From an uncultured Oscillospiraceae bacterium (lineage in GTDB: Bacteria > Bacillota > Clostridia > Oscillospirales > Acutalibacteraceae), in NCBI GenBank assembly GCA_900550315.1, contig URRK01000066.1, positions 1 through 8,431 of the forward strand: a stretch of DNA of 8,431 nucleotides. Reading direction: 5' to 3'. Position 1 is the first letter of the stretch; each line of letters starts with the position of its first letter. A model generated the notes under the pieces. It saw only the letters and a list, made by a program, of their open reading frames with translations, had not been told where the DNA came from and searched no databases. Below are positions 1 through 6,509 of the stretch, piece by piece. The position numbers and the translations under genes are program-made.

Positions 1-297
1 GGGGCTCGGCTGGCAGAATTGACGCCGGAAACGTTTGTGCTGGAAACCAACGGTGCTATGTCAGCCCGTTATGCGGAAACCAATTTGTCCTGGCTGTCCG
101 ATTTGATGGAAAAACATACGGGGAAACGGCGGAAGGCTTTATGCCGTAGGGAGCAGACGCAGCAGGAGCAGAAAAACGGCAACCCGCTAAGCGGTAGGGC
201 TGCCCCGGGTACTAACGGTGCTTTAAACGGTAACAGTGGCCCAAGTGCCAATAAAGAGCCGAACGCCAACGGTGACCCGAGCGGCAACGGCAATTAA
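1..297 (+). CDS. C-terminal part of an unrecognised protein with an Asn/Gly-rich tail
   Basis: An open frame runs from the first base of the window to a TAA at 295-297, so this is the 3' end of a gene that begins to the left. The first 40 or so visible residues look like ordinary folded protein (ELTPETFVLETNG, then AETNLSWLSDLMEKHTG). They are followed by a basic stretch (GKRRKALCRREQ) and then about 40 residues rich in Asn, Gly, Pro, Ala and Ser with loose repeats such as NGNSGPSAN and NGDPSGNGN, which is probably a disordered tail. I do not recognise the family. The spacing to rsmE is 126 bp with a hairpin directly after the stop, so co-transcription is possible but not shown. The low-complexity tail could also be the result of a frameshift or stop loss in an ancestor. 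Confidence 0.6.
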   Translation, partial: GARLAELTPETFVLETNGAMSARYAETNLSWLSDLMEKHTGKRRKALCRREQTQQEQKNGNPLSGRAAPGTNGALNGNSGPSANKEPNANGDPSGNGN

Positions 298-299
298 AA

Positions 300-350
300 T
301 GGCAGGCCAAACAACCAAAACTGTTAAGCATTAAAACAGTCGGTCTGCCA
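300..350 (+). other. Hairpin just after the stop codon of the first gene
   Basis: A 9-bp stem pairs TGGCAGGCC (300-308) with GGTCTGCCA (342-350), with one G-U wobble. The loop contains a nested 6-bp stem (ACTGTT with AACAGT). It starts 3 nt after the TAA. No T-tract follows on the + strand, so it is not a standard intrinsic terminator and may instead protect or process the mRNA end. A second short dyad, TTGCCC/GGGCAA, follows at 353-378. Confidence 0.4.
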
Positions 351-423
351 AATTGCCCAGCGGCCAATTTTGGGGCAACCAAACCGCTCGGCTGCACCTT
401 TAAACGCCACACGGAGGAGTATT

Positions 424-1167
424 ATGCCGCGTTTTTTTAAAACCAATATTGAACAGGATCCGGCCCTGACCGGGCCCGACGCCGCCCATGCTGCAAAGTC
501 TTTGCGGGTGCGCGTGGGGGAAAAGCTAATTGTTTGCAACACAAAAGGGCTCGATTACCACTGCGCCGTTGCAGCCGTAACGCCGCAGCGGGTAGAGCTA
601 AACATTTTGCAAAAGACGCCAACCGTAAGCGAGCCGGATATTGCCGTTACCCTTTGCCCCTGCCTTATGAAAGGGGATAAGCTGGAAACGGTAATTCGCC
701 ACGGGGTTGAGCTTGGTGTAACGGCGTTTTTGCCGCTTTATTCGGCCAACTGCGTTTCTAAGCCCAACGAAAAAGCTTTAGCCGGTAAGCTGGCGCGGTG
801 GAACAAGCTGGCCGCCGAGGCCGCAGGGCAAAGCGGGCGGGGCATTTTGCCTCAGGTGTACCCGGCGGTGCCGCTTACGCAGCTTGCCAAGCAGCTGCAA
901 GAGCGGTTTGATCTAACACTGTTTTTTTACGAGGCGGGGGGCGAGCCGTTGGGGCAGCTGATGTGGGAGCACAGCCGCAGTGAAAAGCCTTTAAAAACCG
1001 TTTGCGTTATTACCGGGCCGGAGGGGGGCTTTACCCCGGCCGAGGCCGAGCTGCTGCAGGCCGCCGGCGCCAAAACCGTAACCTTAGGTAAGCGCATTTT
1101 GCGGGCCGAAACCGCCCCGCTGGCTGCCGTAACTGGCTTAATGCTGTTAACCGATAATTTAGAATAA
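424..1167 (+). CDS. rsmE: 16S rRNA (uracil-1498-N3)-methyltransferase RsmE
   Basis: RsmE uses S-adenosylmethionine to methylate N3 of U1498 in the decoding region of 16S rRNA, acting on the 30S subunit in the cytoplasm. The ATG at 424 is chosen because a strong GGAGGAG ribosome binding site lies at 413-419 and the protein then begins MPRFF, typical of the family. The frame is open further upstream but without such support. The product is 247 residues, the normal family length of about 240-250. An N-terminal PUA-like RNA-binding domain is followed by a SPOUT (trefoil-knot) methyltransferase domain. Family motifs visible include AAEAAGQSGRG in the middle, GPEGGF at about residues 198-203 and GKRILRAETAPLAA from about residue 222, the last two forming the cofactor-binding knot. 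pth lies 86 bp downstream on the same strand. The assignment is secure. Confidence 0.95.
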   Translation: MPRFFKTNIEQDPALTGPDAAHAAKSLRVRVGEKLIVCNTKGLDYHCAVAAVTPQRVELNILQKTPTVSEPDIAVTLCPCLMKGDKLETVIRHGVELGVTAFLPLYSANCVSKPNEKALAGKLARWNKLAAEAAGQSGRGILPQVYPAVPLTQLAKQLQERFDLTLFFYEAGGEPLGQLMWEHSRSEKPLKTVCVITGPEGGFTPAEAELLQAAGAKTVTLGKRILRAETAPLAAVTGLMLLTDNLE

Positions 1168-1191
1168 AATTACCTTAATATTACATTTGCC

Positions 1192-1228
1192 CGGCTGCAA
1201 GGGGCGTTTTTGCCGCCCTTTGCGGCCG
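1192..1228 (+). other. Long GC-rich hairpin between rsmE and pth
   Basis: A 15-bp stem pairs 1192-1206 with 1214-1228 around a 7-nt loop (TTTTTGC). It has two G-U wobbles and no mismatch on the + strand; on the - strand those two positions would be C-A mismatches, so the structure suits + strand RNA. The sequence after it is CTGCACGCAAAGGA with no T-run, so it is not a classical intrinsic terminator. It ends 8 nt before the pth ribosome binding site and could affect stability, processing or relative expression of the two messages. Confidence 0.55.
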
Positions 1229-1253
1229 CTGCACGCAAAGGAACTTTAAGCTT

Positions 1254-1847
1254 ATGAAAAATCCGTTTTTAAAAAGCACGGTAGATTATTTAATAGTAGG
1301 GCTGGGCAACCCCGGGCTGGAGTACGAAAAAACCCGCCACAACTTAGGTTTTCGCTGCATGGATGTTTTGTGCGAACAGCAGGATATTGCCTTAAACAAG
1401 GTTAAATTTAACGCCCGCTTTGCCGCCGGCAGCCTTGGCGCAAAGCGCTGCCTTTTTTTAAAGCCCCAAACCTACATGAACAATTCGGGCGAGTCGGTTG
1501 CCGCGGCCATGCGCTTTTACAAGCTGCGCCCCGAACAGCTGCTGGTTATTTTTGACGATATTTCACTGCCGGTGGGGCGGCTGCGCATTCGCCAAAAAGG
1601 CTCGGCCGGCGGGCACAACGGGGTTAAAAGCATTATTGAGCTGCTGGGCAGCGATGCCTTTTTGCGCATTAAAATTGGCTGCGGGCAAAAACCAACGCCC
1701 GCGTACAATTTGGCCGATTGGGTGCTGGGTAAATTCCCCCCGGAGGATGAAAAAACAATTCAACAGGTGCTGCAGCGCGCGGCCGAGGCGGCTGCTTGCG
1801 TGGTAGAAAAGGGCGCCGAAGCGGCCATGGGCCGCTACAACGGTTAG
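1254..1847 (+). CDS. pth: Peptidyl-tRNA hydrolase
   Basis: Pth cleaves the ester bond of peptidyl-tRNAs that drop off ribosomes and so recycles tRNA; it is a cytoplasmic enzyme. The 197-residue length is normal. The family signature GLGNPGLEYEKTRHNLGF lies at residues 16-33. By alignment to the E. coli enzyme, His29 is the catalytic histidine (His20), with Asn19 (Asn10), Asn76 in TYMNNSG (Asn68), Asp101 in FDDISLP (Asp93) and Asn122 in GGHNG (Asn114) all present, so the protein should be active. The start ATG has an AAAGGA ribosome binding site at 1237-1242. It gives an N-terminus roughly 10 residues longer than many homologues before the first strand, with no better-supported start inside. 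Placement upstream of mfd matches the pth-mfd order of Bacillota; the small fin gene found between them in Bacillus is absent here. Confidence 0.96.
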   Translation: MKNPFLKSTVDYLIVGLGNPGLEYEKTRHNLGFRCMDVLCEQQDIALNKVKFNARFAAGSLGAKRCLFLKPQTYMNNSGESVAAAMRFYKLRPEQLLVIFDDISLPVGRLRIRQKGSAGGHNGVKSIIELLGSDAFLRIKIGCGQKPTPAYNLADWVLGKFPPEDEKTIQQVLQRAAEAAACVVEKGAEAAMGRYNG

Positions 1848-1864
1848 GCCGGCAGCCAAATGCC

Positions 1865-1909
1865 GCGCGGTTTGGCTTAACTTTATTTATGCAGTGCCGC
1901 GCTTTTTTT
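1865..1909 (+). terminator. Probable intrinsic terminator after pth
   Basis: GCGCGG (1865-1870) pairs with CCGCGC (1897-1902), directly followed by seven T residues (1903-1909), 18 nt after the pth stop codon. The loop is long at 26 nt. A competing 7-bp stem, AGCCAAA (1854-1860) with TTTGGCT (1871-1877), overlaps the left arm. The T-tract makes termination likely, but the exact fold is uncertain. Confidence 0.5.
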
Positions 1910-1939
1910 GCCGGGCAAACGCCTTACGGGTCATTTTAC

Positions 1940-1969
1940 CTTTGCGGCCTTGCGGAATAAACCGCAAAG
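1940..1969 (+). other. Hairpin with a duplicated left arm in the pth-mfd gap
   Basis: CTTTGCGG (1940-1947) can pair with CCGCAAAG (1962-1969). A second copy of the left arm, TTGCGG (1950-1955), can pair with the same right arm through a 6-nt loop. The two pairings exclude each other. No T-tract follows. After it, the gap to about 2048 is AT-rich. A poor promoter candidate there, TTGCCG (1986-1991) and TATTAA (2009-2014) with 17-nt spacing, matches 4 of 6 in each box and is not strong enough to call. Confidence 0.3.
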
Positions 1970-2048
1970 TGTTAAAAACAAAAAATTGCCGGGGCGCGCA
2001 ATAAAAAATATTAAATTTTAACCAACAATTATTTTAACAAAGCACGGC

Positions 2049-2104
2049 AAAAATTAAGGGGGTTTACTCCGTCTTAATTTTTTGGCTTTGCTTAAGGGGG
2101 AACT
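2049..2104 (+). promoter_or_regulatory. mfd leader with two mutually exclusive hairpins around the ribosome binding site
   Basis: The mfd ribosome binding site is AAGGGGG at 2094-2100, within CTTAAGGGGG. The 9-mer TTAAGGGGG occurs twice, at 2054-2062 and 2092-2100. Between the copies, CTCC-GT-CTTAA (2067-2077) is complementary to either copy. With the first copy it forms a long hairpin, AAAAATTAAG (2049-2058) with CTTAATTTTT (2073-2082), extended by GGGG/CTCC, leaving the ribosome binding site free. With the second copy it would cover the ribosome binding site. The pairing is seen in the sequence; a regulatory role is inference. The first hairpin also ends in a T-rich arm and could act as a weak terminator. 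Confidence 0.4.
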
Positions 2105-5100
2105 ATGCACTTTTTAACCGGCGCCGCGTACCGTTTGCCCGGCGTACAAAAAACGGTAGAACAGCTGCTGGGCGGCGTTTCGCCCTGCGCTTTATTTGGG
2201 CTGCCCGAGGTTGCAAAGGCGGTTGTTTTGGCCTGCCTGCACGAAAAATGCGAGCGCCCTGTTTTGGTTGTAACCGCAACCGAGGCCGAGGCTTTAAGGC
2301 TGGGTGCCGATGTAACCGCGCTGGGCAAAAAAACCGTTATTTTGCCGGCAAGAGACTATGTTTTTACCCAAAACAGCGGCTTTTCACGGGAGTATGAGCA
2401 TCGCCGTATTCACGCCTTGTACCGGGTTTTAAAGCAGGATTTTGAAATTGCGTTTTGCGATGCGGAATCTTTAACCCAAATGACGGCGAACCAGGCCGCC
2501 TTTACCGCCGCCGGCTTTACCCTAAAAAGCGGCGACACGGTAGATTTAAACGCCCTGCGGGCAAGGCTTACCGGGTTGGGCTACCTTTGCACCGAGCAGG
2601 TAGACGGGCCCGGCCAGTTTGCCGTGCGCGGCGGCATTGTAGATATTTTTTCCCCCGCGCACGAAAAGCCCGCCCGTTTAGAGCTTTGGGGCGATGAAAT
2701 TGACCTGCTGAGTTATTTTTCTACCGAGGACCAACGGCGCAGCGACCCGTTAAGCGAGCTAACCGTTTTGCCGGCCTGCGAATTTTTTTACACCCCCGCC
2801 GAGCTGGCACAGCAGCTGTTAAAAAAAGCCGGCTCTTTAAAAAAGGCTAACGAAGCTTACCTGCGCCAACTGCGGCAGGACGCCGAACTGCTGCAGGCCG
2901 GCGGCACCGTTTGCGCCGACCGCTATTTGCCTTACCTTAAAAACAAGCCGGTGCTGCCGGGGGATTATTTTAAAAACTGCCTGCTGGTTTGCAGCGAGCA
3001 AAAAAATATTTCCCAGCGCCTAAAAAGCTTGGCCGCCGGCCGGTTAAACGATTTAACCGCCTTGGCAGAGGACGGCATTATTTTAAAAAACGCTGCCGAT
3101 TTTTACGCCCCGCGCGGATATTTTACGCAGCTGGTTGGCCAAATGCAAACGGTTTACCTCAGTAATTTTACGCACGGCGGCTTTCCGGTTGCGCCAAGCG
3201 GGGTAGAATCGGTTACCGTGCGGCAAATTTCGCCCTACGGCGGCGCAATAGATGTATTATGTGACGATCTGCGCCCCTGCGCGGCCGGTCGGGGCACCGG
3301 CGTTGTAGCGGTGTACGGCGAAAAAGCGGTAGATATTATGGCCGGCGAGCTGGCCGCCAACGGCTTTGCCGCCGCCCCGGCCAACATAAACCAATTGGCC
3401 GGCCCCGGCATTTTTGTTACGGCCTGCCTGCCCCTTTCGGCAGGGTTAGAGCTGCCGGAGCTTAACACCGTATTTTTAACCTACAAAACCGGCGCTGCCA
3501 AAAAACGCCGGGTAAAAAAGCGCCGTAAGGAGGAAATTTTTAACTCCTTAGAGGAGCTAAAGGTTGGCGATTATGTAGTACACGCCGCGCACGGTATTGG
3601 CCGGTTTGACGGTATTCACCGTATTCGCACCGGCGATGTAACCAAGGATTATATTAAAATTAAATACCGCGGCAGCGATGTTTTGTATTTGCCGGTTACC
3701 CAGCTGGATTTAGTTTCCCGCTATATTGGCGGCAGCGGCGAAAACGGGCCGGCCTTAAACCGCCTGGGCGGAACCGAGTGGCAAAAAACAAGGGCCCGTG
3801 TGCGTGCGGCCGTTAGCAACATTGCCAAAGAGCTAACCGCCCTGTACGCCAAACGGATGCAGCTGCCCGGCTACGCTTTTTCTAAGGATACCGACCTGCA
3901 AAGCGATTTTGAACAGCGCTTTATTTACGAGGAAACGCAGGATCAGCTGCGGGCCATTCGTGAAATTAAAAGCGATATGGAGCGCCCGGTGCCAATGGAT
4001 CGCCTGCTGTGCGGCGATGTGGGCTTTGGAAAAACCGAGGTGGCTCTGCGGGCCGCTTTTAAATGCATTTGCGACGGTAAGCAGTGCGCGCTGCTGGTGC
4101 CCACCACTATTTTGGCCTGGCAGCACTATTTAACCGCGCAGGAGCGCATTGGCAATTTGCCGGTTCAGGTAGAGCTGCTTTCCCGCTTTAAAACCCCGAA
4201 GGAGACCGAGCGCATTTTAAAACGCCTAAAAACCGGAGATATTGACCTTATTGTTGGCACCCACCGCTTAATTTCAAAGGATGTTGCGTTTAAAGATTTG
4301 GGGCTGGTGATTATTGATGAGGAGCAGCGCTTTGGCGTAGCCCAAAAAGAAAAGCTAAAGGCCCTGCTGCCAACGGTAGATGTTTTAACCCTAACCGCCA
4401 CTCCCATTCCCCGCACGCTGAACATGGCCATGTCCGGCATACGGGATATGTCCTCCATTGAGGAGGCCCCGCAGGACCGCTCCCCCGTGCAGACCTATGT
4501 TATTGAACAAAACAGCGGCATTTTGCAGGAGGCCGTGCAGCGGGAGCTGCGGCGCGGCGGGCAGGTTTATTACCTGCACAACCGGGTAGAATCTATTCAC
4601 ACCTGCGCGCTGCGGCTGCAAAATGCTTTTCCCGCGGCCAACATTGGCGTAGCGCATGGAAAAATGGGTGAAGAGGAGCTTTCGGAGATTTGGCGCCGCC
4701 TGCTGGAAAAAGAGATTGACATTTTAGTTTGCACCACGATTATTGAAACCGGGGTAGATGTACCGAATGTAAATACGCTGATTATTGAGGACGCCGACCG
4801 CATGGGCCTGGCCCAGCTGCACCAGCTGCGCGGGCGGGTTGGGCGTTCGGCCCGGCGCGGGTACGCGTACTTTTGCTTTCGCCCCGGCAAGGCGCTAAGC
4901 GAGGTGGCCGAAAAGCGGTTAGAGGCCATTCGGGAGTACACGGCCTTTGGCTCCGGCTTTAAAATTGCAATGCGCGATTTGGAAATTCGCGGCGCGGGCA
5001 GCATTTTAGGCGGCGAGCAGCACGGGCACATGGAGGCGGTTGGGTACGATATGTACCTAAAGCTGCTGAATGAGGCCATTGACGAGCAACGCGGAATTCA

Positions 5101-5542
5101 GCCGGCCGAGGCGCCGGATTGCGCAGTAGATTTAAATATTAACGCCAATATTCCGGAGCGGTATATTCCGGCGCTTTCGCACCGGTTAGAAATGTACCGC
5201 CGCATTGCCGATATTAAAACCGTGGCCGATAAAGAGGATGTTATTGACGAGCTGTGCGACCGCTTTGGCGACCCGCCGAAAGAGGTGCTGGGGCTTATGG
5301 ATATTTCGCTGCTGCGCAACGCCGCCGCCCAAAACGGAATAGACGAAATTACGGGCAACGGCAAAACGGTAGAATTGCATATTAAGAATTTTGAAATGCA
5401 GTCGGCCGCGGGGGTGCTGCAAAAGCTGGGCGGGCTGGCAACGCTGGTTCCGGCAACCCCCTGCTACCGGGTGGCCATTCCGGCGGGGCAGGCGCCAACG
5501 GCGGTGCTTAACAAGGTTGCCGCCCTGCTGGCCAAAAATTAA
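2105..5542 (+). CDS. mfd: Transcription-repair coupling factor Mfd
   Basis: Mfd is a DNA translocase that pushes or removes RNA polymerase stalled at lesions and recruits UvrA for nucleotide excision repair. At 1145 residues it is full length (E. coli about 1148). The N-terminal UvrB-like module includes RDYVFTQNSGFSREYEHRR (about residues 81-99) and FAVRGGIVDIFSP (about 172-184). The RNA-polymerase-interacting, CarD-like domain begins at LKVGDYVVHAAHGIGRF (about 485-501). The RecG-like translocase has Walker A GDVGFGKTE (about 637-645), the DEEQRFG box (about 738-744), TATPIPRTL (about 763-771), TTIIETGVDVPN (about 877) and RGRVGRS (about 909). RDLEIRGAGSILGGEQHGH leads into the C-terminal autoinhibitory TRCF domain. 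No defect is visible. A strong AAGGGGG site lies 4 nt before the ATG. Its last 13 codons are duplicated 2.26 kb downstream. Confidence 0.97.
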   Translation: MHFLTGAAYRLPGVQKTVEQLLGGVSPCALFGLPEVAKAVVLACLHEKCERPVLVVTATEAEALRLGADVTALGKKTVILPARDYVFTQNSGFSREYEHRRIHALYRVLKQDFEIAFCDAESLTQMTANQAAFTAAGFTLKSGDTVDLNALRARLTGLGYLCTEQVDGPGQFAVRGGIVDIFSPAHEKPARLELWGDEIDLLSYFSTEDQRRSDPLSELTVLPACEFFYTPAELAQQLLKKAGSLKKANEAYLRQLRQDAELLQAGGTVCADRYLPYLKNKPVLPGDYFKNCLLVCSEQKNISQRLKSLAAGRLNDLTALAEDGIILKNAADFYAPRGYFTQLVGQMQTVYLSNFTHGGFPVAPSGVESVTVRQISPYGGAIDVLCDDLRPCAAGRGTGVVAVYGEKAVDIMAGELAANGFAAAPANINQLAGPGIFVTACLPLSAGLELPELNTVFLTYKTGAAKKRRVKKRRKEEIFNSLEELKVGDYVVHAAHGIGRFDGIHRIRTGDVTKDYIKIKYRGSDVLYLPVTQLDLVSRYIGGSGENGPALNRLGGTEWQKTRARVRAAVSNIAKELTALYAKRMQLPGYAFSKDTDLQSDFEQRFIYEETQDQLRAIREIKSDMERPVPMDRLLCGDVGFGKTEVALRAAFKCICDGKQCALLVPTTILAWQHYLTAQERIGNLPVQVELLSRFKTPKETERILKRLKTGDIDLIVGTHRLISKDVAFKDLGLVIIDEEQRFGVAQKEKLKALLPTVDVLTLTATPIPRTLNMAMSGIRDMSSIEEAPQDRSPVQTYVIEQNSGILQEAVQRELRRGGQVYYLHNRVESIHTCALRLQNAFPAANIGVAHGKMGEEELSEIWRRLLEKEIDILVCTTIIETGVDVPNVNTLIIEDADRMGLAQLHQLRGRVGRSARRGYAYFCFRPGKALSEVAEKRLEAIREYTAFGSGFKIAMRDLEIRGAGSILGGEQHGHMEAVGYDMYLKLLNEAIDEQRGIQPAEAPDCAVDLNINANIPERYIPALSHRLEMYRRIADIKTVADKEDVIDELCDRFGDPPKEVLGLMDISLLRNAAAQNGIDEITGNGKTVELHIKNFEMQSAAGVLQKLGGLATLVPATPCYRVAIPAGQAPTAVLNKVAALLAKN

Positions 5543-5593
5543 GCCCTTGGGCATGCCGTTGCCTGTTTGGCCGGGGCTTACTGCGGCTTTGCA
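5502..5593 (+). repeat. Proximal copy of a 92-bp direct repeat (mfd 3' end and downstream)
   Basis: This stretch covers the last 13 codons of mfd, its TAA stop and 51 bp beyond. It recurs in the same orientation at 7765-7855 with three substitutions (5542 A to G, 5553 A to G, 5554 T to C) and one deleted base (5564), which is 88 of 92 positions matching. High similarity stops sharply at both ends. Together the two copies bracket the araC-type and GH130 genes, a layout typical of attachment sites or an insertion-linked duplication. It contains no convincing terminator with a T-tract. Confidence 0.9.
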
Positions 5594-5626
5594 CTAAAAA
5601 TTTTAAAGCGGGCCCGGCTAAGTGGT

Positions 5627-5645
5627 ACCTTTAATTTTAAAAGGT
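5627..5645 (+). promoter_or_regulatory. Hairpin covering the ribosome binding site of the AraC-type gene
   Basis: ACCTTT (5627-5632) is the exact complement of AAAGGT (5640-5645), and the latter is the ribosome binding site for the ATG at 5656. The 7-nt loop is AT-only. Such a fold would reduce translation of the regulator when it forms. The stem is short (6 bp), so the effect may be modest. No clear promoter was found between the mfd stop and this point. Confidence 0.35.
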
Positions 5646-5655
5646 GTTGAAAATT

Positions 5656-6450
5656 ATGTACTATTTAAAACCCCAGCATTCTGCAGATCACTGCTTTGTT
5701 CTTACGGGAGAAAATTCCGATTACGGTGTGCATGTTCACGAAAACATTGAATTGGTTTATGTAAAAAGCGGCAGCAGAGAAGTAATAATTAATCAACAAG
5801 CGTACCTTTTAAAAGCTGGGGATCTTGCGGTTGTTTACCCATTTGTTTCACATGCCTTTCGGGCTTTGGAACAGGGGGAGTGTGCCTGGGTTGGAATTCA
5901 CCCGCTGTTTTTAAATCCTAACGGTTTTAGCCTTTTTGGCCAAGCGCCATCCTGCCCGGTTATTGCAAAAGGCAGCCAGCCGGAGCAGCTAAAATTGCTG
6001 CTTCAGGCGTTGTTTTTAAAAAATTGCAGTGCGGCACCGTTTATAAAAGGGACGGTGGCGGCGACGCTTTTCTTGTGTGAGCCGCTGCTTAAAATCAATC
6101 ACGCGCAAGAGTGCGGCGGGCAAACCGATCCGACCGAGGTTTTGCAGTACATTATTGCGCACGCCACCAACGGTCAGCTAACGGCCGAAAATACCGCCCA
6201 AAACTTTGGCATGGCCGAGCGTTACTTTTGCGCTTGGCTGGGCCGTGTTTTTGGAATGGGTTTTCACAGGCTTTTAAACTGCTGCCGGCTTAACAATGCG
6301 GCCCTTATGCTCACCGGCAGTAATTTGCCAATTACACAAATCGGTTATAAAAGTGGGTTTGAAAGTATTCGCACCTTTAACCGACTGTTTTTGGCCGAAT
6401 ACGGCTGCTCGCCGCAGCAGTACCGCAAAAATGGCCAAAAGCAGTGCTGA
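5656..6450 (+). CDS. AraC-family transcriptional regulator with cupin sensor domain
   Basis: This is a cytoplasmic DNA-binding regulator of 264 residues. The N-terminal 90 residues look like an AraC-type cupin effector-binding domain, with HVHENIELVYVKSG (25-38), a short beta-strand run to AGDLAVVYPFVSHAF (54-68). The C-terminal 90 residues carry the two helix-turn-helix motifs of the family, LTAENTAQNFGMAERYFCAWL (about 175-195) and LPITQIGYKSGFES (about 224-237), followed by the signature around FNRLFLAEYGCSPQQYRK (241-258). The ATG at 5656 follows AAAAGGTG with 9-nt spacing; a GTG at 5644 lies inside that ribosome binding site and is rejected. The GH130-like gene begins 59 bp downstream on the same strand, so it is the probable target, and the effector is probably a sugar; both points are inference. 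GC in sampled lines is clearly lower than in mfd. Confidence 0.9.
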   Translation: MYYLKPQHSADHCFVLTGENSDYGVHVHENIELVYVKSGSREVIINQQAYLLKAGDLAVVYPFVSHAFRALEQGECAWVGIHPLFLNPNGFSLFGQAPSCPVIAKGSQPEQLKLLLQALFLKNCSAAPFIKGTVAATLFLCEPLLKINHAQECGGQTDPTEVLQYIIAHATNGQLTAENTAQNFGMAERYFCAWLGRVFGMGFHRLLNCCRLNNAALMLTGSNLPITQIGYKSGFESIRTFNRLFLAEYGCSPQQYRKNGQKQC

Positions 6451-6457
6451 AAATGGC

Positions 6458-6486
6458 TTGCGAATAGCTGGTAAATGTTTTACAAT
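6458..6486 (+). promoter_or_regulatory. Sigma-A-type promoter for the GH130-like gene
   Basis: TTGCGA (6458-6463, 4 of 6 matches to TTGACA) and TACAAT (6481-6486, 5 of 6 to TATAAT) are separated by exactly 17 nt. Transcription would begin near 6493, leaving a short leader that still includes the AAAGGCGG ribosome binding site (6495-6502) before the ATG at 6510. The position, in the 59-bp gap after the regulator gene, fits a separately controlled enzyme gene. Confidence 0.55.
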
Positions 6487-6497
6487 AGCACTGTAAA
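6471..6497 (+). promoter_or_regulatory. Candidate operator of alternating GTAAA/TTTAC half-sites over the -10 box
   Basis: Three half-sites alternate in orientation: GTAAA (6471-6475), TTTAC (6479-6483) and GTAAA (6493-6497). They make two overlapping inverted repeats, GTAAA-N3-TTTAC and TTTACA-N7-TGTAAA (6479-6497). These overlap the -10 box and the expected start of transcription, where a bound protein would block or shape initiation. The neighbouring AraC-type protein is one possible binder, though that family often uses direct repeats, so a different regulator is also possible. Confidence 0.4.
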
Positions 6498-6509
6498 GGC
6501 GGTGTTATT

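Noticed and set aside
370..423. Upstream extension of rsmE
   Set aside because: The extra 18 residues lack a ribosome binding site, while GGAGGAG sits just before the ATG at 424, which gives the usual MPRFF start.
4597..5079. A 160-codon open frame on the - strand inside mfd
   Set aside because: It lies wholly opposite the conserved translocase motifs of mfd, has a Ser/Arg-rich shadow-frame composition and no ribosome binding site.
5644..5655. GTG start for the AraC-type gene
   Set aside because: The GTG is part of the ribosome binding site AAAAGGTG that serves the ATG at 5656.
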